From DATLCI01 sp035526435 (GTDB lineage: Bacteria > Acidobacteriota > Terriglobia > Terriglobales > Acidobacteriaceae), in the NCBI GenBank assembly GCA_035526435.1, contig DATLCI010000202.1:1-15848 (forward strand): 15,848 nt of DNA, read 5' to 3'. This document shows, piece by piece, positions 6,399 through 12,979 of the stretch (position 1 is its first letter; every line of letters begins with the position of its first letter). The notes under the pieces were generated by a model that was given only the letters and a program-made list of their open reading frames with translations, made no database searches and was not told the origin of the DNA. The position numbers were made by a program, and so were the translations under genes.

Positions 6399-7477
6399 TG
6401 AAAGCCAAAGTTTTCATCGCCATCATCATCGTTGCCGCTATTGCGCTCGGCATCGGCGCGCGTTCATGGTTGAAGCGCGACAACTCGGTGACCGCGTCGG
6501 GCACGCTCGAAGCGCGCAACATCACGGTGGGCTCCAAGGTGGGCGGACGCATCACGCAAGTGCTGGTAGCGGAGGGCGATCACGTCACGAAGGACCAGCT
6601 TCTGGTCACGTTCGACGAAGCTGAACTGTTCGCGTCATTGTTGCAAGCTCGCGGACGCTTAGCCCAGGCACAAGCCACGTTGTCCAAAATGCAACGTGGG
6701 TCCCGTCCGGAAGAAATCGCGCAGGCACGTTCTACCGGAGCCTCCCGCCAGCATGCGGTGGCTGAAGCGCGGTCCGCGGCGGAACGCGCGAAGGCCGACG
6801 CCGCGAATGCTGAGACCGAATTCAAGCGCTATCAAAGACTCGCGCAAGAGGGCGTAGTCTCCCGCGAGCAGCGTGATGCGGCCGAGAACCGATACAAGAT
6901 GGCGCAAGCCGCCGCTAACAGCGCGGAGCATGCGATCACGGCCGCTAGTTCAGAGGCCAATGCCGCAGACGCTGCGCAAAAGCTGGTGGAACACGGCTTC
7001 AGGTCGGAGGACATTGCCGCGGCGCGAGCCGATATGCAACGCGCGGAGGGGGAGCTGAAGCTGGCGGAAGCCCGCTACGCGGAGCGCGAAGTCCGGTCTC
7101 CTGCCAATGCGGTGGTGGAGGTACTGGACCTCCGTCCGGGCGATCTGGTGCCAGCAAATTCTCCGGTGTCGAAGCTGCTGGAAGCCGACCAGCTTTACGT
7201 GATGGTCTATGTTCCGCAGTCGGAGATCGGCAAAGTCCGCATTGGGCAAACGGTGGAAGTGAAAGTGGATGCTTACCCGAAAGAGACGTTCCAGGCCGTC
7301 GTGGAACAGATACGGCAGCAGGCGGAATTCCTGCCACGGAATGTCCAGACGAAGGAAGAGCGCGAACATCAGGTAGTAGGAGTAAAGCTGCGCATCGAGA
7401 ACGCGGGCGACAAGCTGCGCGCGGGCATCAACGCGGACGTGAAGTTCGCGCTGGAAGGCGATGGAGGCGGCAAGTGA
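6398..7477 (+). CDS. HlyD-family membrane fusion (periplasmic adaptor) protein
   Basis: From the ATG at 6398 the protein is 359 aa. It has one N-terminal membrane anchor (about 4-22, FIAIIIVAAIALGIGA), then a lipoyl-like half (about 35-75, with GGRITQVLVAEGDHVTKDQLL). A long Ala/Glu/Arg-rich coiled-coil hairpin (about 76-225) is followed by the second lipoyl half (REVRSPANAVVEVLDLRPGD) and the beta-barrel domain to the C terminus. It would link the inner-membrane ABC transporter to an outer-membrane channel; no TolC-like gene is in this window. AGGA (6387-6390) about seven bases upstream and the TAATG overlap with the TetR gene support the start. The size and arrangement resemble E. coli YbhG/YhiI. 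The frame is open further upstream inside the TetR gene, but that part is antisense-like noise. Confidence 0.92.
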   Translation: MKAKVFIAIIIVAAIALGIGARSWLKRDNSVTASGTLEARNITVGSKVGGRITQVLVAEGDHVTKDQLLVTFDEAELFASLLQARGRLAQAQATLSKMQRGSRPEEIAQARSTGASRQHAVAEARSAAERAKADAANAETEFKRYQRLAQEGVVSREQRDAAENRYKMAQAAANSAEHAITAASSEANAADAAQKLVEHGFRSEDIAAARADMQRAEGELKLAEARYAEREVRSPANAVVEVLDLRPGDLVPANSPVSKLLEADQLYVMVYVPQSEIGKVRIGQTVEVKVDAYPKETFQAVVEQIRQQAEFLPRNVQTKEEREHQVVGVKLRIENAGDKLRAGINADVKFALEGDGGGK

Positions 7478-8448
7478 CGGCTCCTTCCGCCCGGCCCGCA
7501 ATCCTCGCCGAGGGGTTGGTGCGCAAATTCGGCGACTTCACCGCAGTTGATGGGGTGAGCTTCCAAGTGGCTACGGGAGAAGTGTTTGGATTCCTCGGAC
7601 CCAACGGCTCGGGCAAGACGACCGTTATCAAGATGTTGACAGGCATTCTGCCACTGACGGCCGGACGGGGCGTGATCGACGGAATCGACGTCATGCAGAA
7701 CCCGGACGAAGTGAAGATGCGCATCGGATACATGAGCCAGAAGTTCTCGCTCTATGACGACCTGACGGTGCTCGAAAACCTGAAGTTCTACGCGCAGATC
7801 TACGGACTGCGCGGCGCGGAAGCGGCGAACAAGATCGAAGAGACCATGGAGCGCAATGCCATCGGTCCTTACAAAGAGCGCTTTGCCGGGAAACTTTCCG
7901 GGGGATGGAAGCAGCGGCTCGCGCTGGGCTGCGCCATGCTGCACAATCCCAAGATCGTTTATCTCGACGAGCCGACCGCCGGCATTGACCCTGTGGCCCG
8001 CCGCAAACTCTGGGACCTGCTCTTTGACTTGAGCGGCCAGGGCATCACGTTCTTCGTTACTACGCATTACATGGACGAGGCCGAGCGCTGCTCTCACCTG
8101 GCCTACATTTATTACGGCAAGCTGATCGCGGACGGCACTCCGGAAACGCTGCGCGAGATCCCCGAGGTGAATCCCCCGGGGACGCACCGGTTTGAAGTGG
8201 CGGTGAAAGATGTGACCACGGCTTTGCGCCAGGCCCGCAAGCTACCTTTCATGCGGTCGGCCACCATCTTTGGCCGCTCGATCCACGCGTTGCTGGACGA
8301 GCGCATCAGCCAGCAAGAATTATTGCGTGAACTAGAAAACGTGGGCGTGCATCCAGAAGAGATCCGTCCACTAGCGCCGGATCTGGAAGACGTCTTTGTA
8401 GAGCTCACTTATAAGCACCAACTCGAACGGGAAGGAGCCGCGAAATGA
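7474..8448 (+). CDS. ABC transporter ATP-binding protein (ABC-2 export type, YbhF-like single domain)
   Basis: This 324-aa cytoplasmic ATPase shows the full motif set: Walker A GPNGSGKTT (42-50), Q-loop Q89, signature LSGGW (141-145), Walker B with catalytic Glu in IVYLDE (161-166), D-loop and switch H198 in TTHYMDEAE. A C-terminal extension of about 100 residues follows, as in DrrA/YbhF-type ATPases. The start is GTG at 7474, overlapping the HlyD stop (GTGA), with GGAGG at 7463-7467 six bases upstream. It would power the permease encoded immediately downstream. E. coli YbhF carries two such domains in one chain, whereas here there is one, so the working transporter should be a homodimer. The substrate is unknown; drugs or envelope-active compounds are plausible by analogy. 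Confidence 0.95.
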   Translation: MTAPSARPAILAEGLVRKFGDFTAVDGVSFQVATGEVFGFLGPNGSGKTTVIKMLTGILPLTAGRGVIDGIDVMQNPDEVKMRIGYMSQKFSLYDDLTVLENLKFYAQIYGLRGAEAANKIEETMERNAIGPYKERFAGKLSGGWKQRLALGCAMLHNPKIVYLDEPTAGIDPVARRKLWDLLFDLSGQGITFFVTTHYMDEAERCSHLAYIYYGKLIADGTPETLREIPEVNPPGTHRFEVAVKDVTTALRQARKLPFMRSATIFGRSIHALLDERISQQELLRELENVGVHPEEIRPLAPDLEDVFVELTYKHQLEREGAAK

Positions 8449-9611
8449 TAAAAAGCTTCTTGCAAGCCGACAATCCGTTCCGCGGCTTTCGCGCCATCTT
8501 CTACAAAGAGCAACTCCACTTGCGTCGAGACTCAATGGCCATCATGTTCGCGCTGGCGGTGCCGCTGCTGGAGATGATCATCCTCGGCTATGCCATTGAC
8601 ACCAACGTGCGCCAGGTGCGGACGGCGGTCTATGACCAGTCCGGCATCATGGAGCGGACCGCCGGAACGCAAGGCAGCCAGGCAAGCCGCGCCTTACTCG
8701 ACCGCTTCCGCAACTCCGATACATTCAAGATCTATAAGTATGTCCACTCGGACAAAGAGCTGACCCACGAGATGATCGCGGGCAAGGCGAAAGTTGGAGT
8801 GAAGATCCCATACGATTTCGATCGCGACCTACTGCGCGGGGACAGCGCGCAGATCATGGTGATGGTGGATGGCTCGGATTCCACCGTGGCCGGTCAGTCC
8901 ATGAATGTGGCACAGGCGATCGGGCTGGAGGAATCGTTACGGCGCATGCTGCCGCCGGGCGCGCAGCCCCCGCTTGACGTGCGTCCGAAGGTGATGTTCA
9001 ATCCGGACTCGCGCTCGCCGAACTTCTTTCTTCCGGGGCTGATGACCATCCTGCTGCTGTTTGTGACGACGATGCTCACGGCTTTCTCCATCGTGCGGGA
9101 GAAAGAGCGAGGCACGCTGGAGCAGTTGTTCGTTACGCCGGTGCGGCCGCTGGGATTGATGATGGGCAAGATCATGCCTTACTTCATCCTGGCGCTAGTG
9201 GAGATGGCGTTCATCCTGGCCTTCATGCGCTTTGTGTTTGGGGTGCCGATCCATGGCAGCATTCCGCTGCTGTTTGGGCTGGCCATGCTGTACATGTTCG
9301 CGCACCTGGCCATCGGGATGCTGATCTCGTCGAAAGCCAACTCGCAGAATGACGCCATGCAGCGCTCCATGGGCATCATGCTGCCGACGATCTTCCTCTC
9401 GGGATACATCTTCCCGCGTGACACCATGCCAATGATCTTTTATGTGATGAGCTTCTTCCTTCCAGCGACTTACATGATGGACATCTCCCGCGGGATCATC
9501 TTGCGAGGGGCGGGGATCGGCGACCTGTGGGTGAATGGGCTGGTGCTGGCGGTGATGGGAATCGCGATCCTGCTGCTGGCTGCGAGAAACTTCAGGAAGA
9601 TGATCGTTTAG
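8445..9611 (+). CDS. ABC-2 type permease
   Basis: This 388-aa inner-membrane protein has the usual ABC-2 export layout. A first membrane segment (about 32-51) is followed by a large extracytoplasmic domain (about 55-190). Five further hydrophobic segments lie at about 195-216, 243-266, 273-295, 308-328 and 361-380. The family hallmark between segments 2 and 3, REKERGTLEQLFVTPV (218-233), is present. The ATG overlaps the ATPase stop (ATGA at 8445-8448), giving tight translational coupling. Only one permease gene is present, while ybhS and ybhR form a pair in E. coli, so a homodimer is likely. It is the last gene of the operon: the next gene is convergent, with 37 bases between stops and no convincing terminator hairpin. 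Confidence 0.94.
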   Translation: MIKSFLQADNPFRGFRAIFYKEQLHLRRDSMAIMFALAVPLLEMIILGYAIDTNVRQVRTAVYDQSGIMERTAGTQGSQASRALLDRFRNSDTFKIYKYVHSDKELTHEMIAGKAKVGVKIPYDFDRDLLRGDSAQIMVMVDGSDSTVAGQSMNVAQAIGLEESLRRMLPPGAQPPLDVRPKVMFNPDSRSPNFFLPGLMTILLLFVTTMLTAFSIVREKERGTLEQLFVTPVRPLGLMMGKIMPYFILALVEMAFILAFMRFVFGVPIHGSIPLLFGLAMLYMFAHLAIGMLISSKANSQNDAMQRSMGIMLPTIFLSGYIFPRDTMPMIFYVMSFFLPATYMMDISRGIILRGAGIGDLWVNGLVLAVMGIAILLLAARNFRKMIV

Positions 9612-9648
9612 GAGCAGCTGCCAGTAGCCAGTCAGGAGTCTTCGGTTT

Positions 9649-11058
9649 CTAATCGGCGGGTTCGACGAGGAACTGTTCGAATTTCCCTTCTGGCGTTTCG
9701 AAGACGGAGATACGGAGGCGGCGTCCGCCGACGGTAGGGCGATAGGACTGGATGACGAAGCCGCCGCGGAGGCGCCGGGCGCCCGGATTCATCTCGGTCG
9801 GCATGCCAAGGGGGCTGAGGCTGGTGGCGAAGTCTTTTAGGGTGACGTCATTGAAATAGGCATTGGCATTTTCGGTGAACATGGCGCGGTCGATCTGGCC
9901 CTGCTGCAGCCCAATGAAGGCTTTGCGAACTTTGTTTTCCGAACTGCGGGCCATGGCGTCAAGCGGCGGAAAGAGCAGCGCGGTGATGCGGTCGCTGATC
10001 TCACTGGCGCCCGAGGTCATCTGGTTGGTAAGGACGACCACCGCTACTCGATCTTCAGGATAGACAACATTGCTGGCCACAAAGCCCATGACCTCGCCGG
10101 TATGAGAGACGAGGAAACGCCCTTGATTCATGCCGACGGCGAGACCGAGACCATAACCGGTCGAGGCTCCGTTCGCGAGCAACACGGTGGTCTGCAACTG
10201 CTGGTAGGAAGTCGGCTTCAGCAGCTTGCGGTCGATATAAGAGATGTCCCAGCGGGCAAGGTCGCTGGCGGTCATGGCGAGTTCACCGGCGGCGAAGATC
10301 CATCCCGCACCTTCTTTCATAGCGGGACGCGAAGGGGCCAGCGCGTGACGTTCATAGCCGACGGGATCGGATTGGGTGAGGCGTCCGGCATCGATGTCGA
10401 GGACGCTTTTTAGTCCCAGCGGCGCGAAGAAGCGTTTCTGCAAGAAAGTGAAGAGCGGCATGCCGCTGACTTTTTCAATGATGAGGCCGGCGATCACGTA
10501 ATTGGTATTGCTGTACTGATACTTGGTGCCAGGTTCGAAGTCGAGCGGCTTCCCTGCCCATTTGTCGAGGATATGTTGCGCGGTGGTGGGCTTCATCATC
10601 TCCGGCATGAGGTAATCCTGCGGCCAATAGTCCTGATAGCCAGAGGTCATGGAGAGCAGTTGGCGGATCGTCACTTCATTAGCGCGAGTAAGTTTAGGAA
10701 AAAACTTGCCTACTTTGTCGTCGAGACTAAGCTTGCCTTCTTCCACCAGCAGCATGACGCAGGCGGCGGTGAATTGCTTGCTGATGGAGCCGATGCTGTA
10801 ACGCATGTCGGCGGTGGCGGGAGTCTTGGGATCGAGCTTGGCGAGTCCATAGGCGCGTACGTAGGCGACGCGTCCGTCTTTCACGACCGCGATGGAAGCG
10901 CTGGGCACTCCGGACTTGGCGAGGGTCTCTTCCACGGCCTTATCAACGCCGGCGCGAAGTTCGGCCGACAGCATGTTGTCAGTGCTCTGAGCTTGAGCGA
11001 ACGCGGACGAGATGGTGAAAACTATCGCGAAGATCGCTGCCGAGATTCTGGTTTTCAT
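9649..11058 (-). CDS. Secreted serine hydrolase of the beta-lactamase/DD-peptidase (class C-like) fold
   Basis: This 469-aa protein starts with a signal peptide (MKTRISAAIFAIVFTISSAFA, cleavage near AQA). The three active-site motifs of the serine beta-lactamase family are visible: SxxK as S91-I-S-K94 in SIGSISKQFT, YxN as Y182-S-N184 in YSNTNY, and HTG at 319-321 replacing KTG. This set is typical of class C-like esterases, D-aminopeptidases and DD-carboxypeptidases of the S12 family, so resistance to beta-lactams cannot be assumed. Residues about 370-469 form an extra C-terminal domain that I do not recognise. GGGAG before the ATG supports the start. It lies 12 bases after the stop of the D-aminoacylase-like gene in the same direction, so the pair is very likely cotranscribed and may act on the same D-amino-acid-containing substrates. 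Confidence 0.9.
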   Translation of the reverse strand: MKTRISAAIFAIVFTISSAFAQAQSTDNMLSAELRAGVDKAVEETLAKSGVPSASIAVVKDGRVAYVRAYGLAKLDPKTPATADMRYSIGSISKQFTAACVMLLVEEGKLSLDDKVGKFFPKLTRANEVTIRQLLSMTSGYQDYWPQDYLMPEMMKPTTAQHILDKWAGKPLDFEPGTKYQYSNTNYVIAGLIIEKVSGMPLFTFLQKRFFAPLGLKSVLDIDAGRLTQSDPVGYERHALAPSRPAMKEGAGWIFAAGELAMTASDLARWDISYIDRKLLKPTSYQQLQTTVLLANGASTGYGLGLAVGMNQGRFLVSHTGEVMGFVASNVVYPEDRVAVVVLTNQMTSGASEISDRITALLFPPLDAMARSSENKVRKAFIGLQQGQIDRAMFTENANAYFNDVTLKDFATSLSPLGMPTEMNPGARRLRGGFVIQSYRPTVGGRRLRISVFETPEGKFEQFLVEPAD

Positions 11059-11070
11059 TAAGCTCTCCCT

Positions 11071-12744
11071 TTACTTCTTACCGGGACCCATGATGACCAC
11101 GCCCGGGCGCTCGCCGGTGTGCTGTCCGTTTTCCAGAACGACTTTGCCGTTGACGATGACCAGGTCAATACCTTCGCCGTACTGATGCGGATTTTCAAAG
11201 GTCGCCTTGTCGATGACTTTGTTCTCGTCGAGGATAACTATGTCAGCCTTCATGTCCTTGCGAAGCATACCGCGGTCATGGATGCCCATCTGTTGGGCGG
11301 CCAATGAGGTCATTTTGCGTACAGCGTTTTCCAGCGTAATGACATTTTGTTCGCGGACGTAGCGGCCGAGGACGCGGGTGAAGGTGCCATACGAACGGGG
11401 ATGCGGCTTGCCGGTGCTGAGGCGCGAGTTGGGGTCGACATTGAGCGCGCTACCATCTGAGCCCACGCTAACCCAGGGTTGCTGCATGGCCAGCTTGACG
11501 TCATCTTCATTCATAGCGAAGTAGACCATGCCGATGTTGCCGCCTTCTTCGAGCAGCAAGTCGGCGACGGTATCGAACTCGGGCTTATTGAGCGCGAGGG
11601 CGACGTCGGCAATGCTCTTGCCTTCCCATTTTTTGTTAGCCGGGGTGCGCATCCGCGCCACGACGGCCGACTTCCAATCATTGCCGCTGCGAGCCATGCT
11701 CTCGGCGGTCGCGAGCCGAATCTTTTCCCGCTGCTCTGGGTCGCGAAGACGTTCGAGCAATTTGCGCGTGCCGCCGTCAGAAGCCCAGTCTGGCAGGCGG
11801 GCGGTGAGCCCGGTGGAACTGGCAATGTAGGGATACTGGTCCGCTGTGACTTCTATGCCGCGGGCGCGAGCGGCGCTGACCTGGGCGATGGCGTCGCCGA
11901 TCTTTCCCCAGGAATTCTTGCCAGACACCTTGAAGTGCATGATGTGCACGGGCAGGTGCCCTTCTTCACCGATGCGAATGGTCTCAGCGATGGCATCTGT
12001 GATCTTGAGGCCTTCACTCCGCATGTGCACGGAATACATGCCGCCATAGCGCGCCGCTACTTTGGCGAGTTCAATGATCTCTTCGGTCTTGGCAAAACTG
12101 TTGGGCTCGTAGATGAGTCCGGCGGAGAGGCCCATGACGCCGTCGCGCATGGCTTGATCCACCATGGCGCGCATCTTGTCTAACTCTTCGGGCGTGGGCG
12201 GGCGGTCGTCATCGCCCATGACGCAGGAGCGGACGTCACCCATGCCGATGAACGATGCGATGTTGACGGAGATCTTATCTTTCTTCAGACGCTTGAAATA
12301 TCCCTTGAAGTCAGTCCAATCGAGCTTCAGGGGATCGGGATCGGGCGGAGTGGCGGGAGTGGCGGTTACGGGCGGCGTAGTCGGCGGCGGCTCGGGCTTG
12401 GGACATCGAGGAGCGGCGGAGCCGGACTCGCCAAGGATCTCCGTAGTCACGCCCTGCCGGATCTTGCCCTGCGCTTCGCCCTCGCGCACGAGGGCGAGGT
12501 CGGAGTGCGAATGCATATCAATGAAGCCGGGGACGACGAGGCGTCCGGCGGCGTCAATCTCACGCTTGCCGCGACCCTCGATGCGTCCCACTCGGGCGAT
12601 CTTGTCTTTCTTGATGGCGACATCACCCTTGAACCATGGATTGCCGGAGCCGTCGATGATGCGGGCATTGCGGATGACGAGGTCGTAATCTTCAGCGGCG
12701 GCGGAAAGTGTTAGCAGGCAGAGTAAAAGCAAGATTCGGGGCAT
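11071..12744 (-). CDS. Secreted D-aminoacylase-like (N-acyl-D-amino-acid deacylase) amidohydrolase
   Basis: This 557-aa protein has a signal peptide (MPRILLLLCLLTLSAAA) and the amidohydrolase layout. It comprises an N-terminal beta-sandwich strand set (YDLVIRNARIIDGSG), the metal motif DMHSHSD (H78, H80), candidate metal histidines H240 (SVHMRSEG) and H270 (HIMHFK), a catalytic Asp D430 (VGSDGSAL) and the closing segment DIVILDE...VIVNGKVVLENG. Family members hydrolyse N-acyl-D-amino acids or related amide bonds. Two oddities stand out. The segment usually written GNCG in D-aminoacylases reads GESG here (105-108), so the metal-bridging Cys is absent. A Pro/Thr-rich stretch follows at about 114-138 inside the catalytic domain. 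Substrate is therefore uncertain. The ATG at 12744 has a promoter directly upstream and no ribosome binding site. It is the first gene of a two-gene unit with the beta-lactamase-fold gene. Confidence 0.9.
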   Translation of the reverse strand: MPRILLLLCLLTLSAAAEDYDLVIRNARIIDGSGNPWFKGDVAIKKDKIARVGRIEGRGKREIDAAGRLVVPGFIDMHSHSDLALVREGEAQGKIRQGVTTEILGESGSAAPRCPKPEPPPTTPPVTATPATPPDPDPLKLDWTDFKGYFKRLKKDKISVNIASFIGMGDVRSCVMGDDDRPPTPEELDKMRAMVDQAMRDGVMGLSAGLIYEPNSFAKTEEIIELAKVAARYGGMYSVHMRSEGLKITDAIAETIRIGEEGHLPVHIMHFKVSGKNSWGKIGDAIAQVSAARARGIEVTADQYPYIASSTGLTARLPDWASDGGTRKLLERLRDPEQREKIRLATAESMARSGNDWKSAVVARMRTPANKKWEGKSIADVALALNKPEFDTVADLLLEEGGNIGMVYFAMNEDDVKLAMQQPWVSVGSDGSALNVDPNSRLSTGKPHPRSYGTFTRVLGRYVREQNVITLENAVRKMTSLAAQQMGIHDRGMLRKDMKADIVILDENKVIDKATFENPHQYGEGIDLVIVNGKVVLENGQHTGERPGVVIMGPGKK

Positions 12745-12751
12745 GGCGGGG

Positions 12752-12779
12752 ATTGTATCGGATTCAGCGGAAGTGGCAA
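12752..12779 (-). promoter_or_regulatory. Promoter of the amidohydrolase-hydrolase unit (leaderless)
   Basis: On the minus strand TTGCCA (12779-12774) and TACAAT (12757-12752) are separated by 16 bases, a good sigma-70-like match. The -10 ends seven bases before the ATG at 12744, so the transcript should begin at or next to the start codon. No Shine-Dalgarno sequence is present, which agrees with leaderless translation. Confidence 0.65.
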
Positions 12780-12914
12780 GGATGAGGTACGGCGTATGAC
12801 AGACATCAGCCGAAGCGTGATAACGATATCAACGGGACAGGCCTGCTTGGCGCATTCACGTTGTCGGCTAACGCAGCCACGAACGCCGGGGAGCCAAGGG
12901 CAAATTCACTTATG

Positions 12915-12947
12915 CGGCTGCAAGCGGACGGGTTTCGTTTGCAGCCG
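12915..12947. other. 12-bp hairpin in the gap between the kinase and amidohydrolase genes
   Basis: CGGCTGCAAGCG (12915-12926) pairs with CGTTTGCAGCCG (12936-12947), with one G-T pair and a 9-base loop. It lies about 32 bases beyond the kinase stop codon in the 235-base gap 12745-12979. No T tract follows on either strand, so it is either a Rho-assisted stop or RNA-stability element for the kinase transcript, or a degenerate intergenic palindrome. Apart from this hairpin and the promoter at 12752-12779, I see nothing in the gap. Confidence 0.45.
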
Positions 12948-12979
12948 GCGAGATGAACGTCCGCGCGGCGCAGTAGGAC

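Noticed and set aside
7369..8187. Long antisense reading frame inside the HlyD/ATPase genes
   Set aside because: The opposite strand encodes a complete ABC ATPase with all motifs, and the antisense product resembles no family.
9649..11058. Calling this gene an antibiotic-resistance beta-lactamase
   Set aside because: SxxK, YxN and HTG are shared by esterases and D-aminopeptidases of the same fold; the sequence alone does not show resistance activity.
11479..12183. Antisense reading frame inside the amidohydrolase gene
   Set aside because: The sense strand carries the conserved amidohydrolase motifs throughout; the antisense frame has none.
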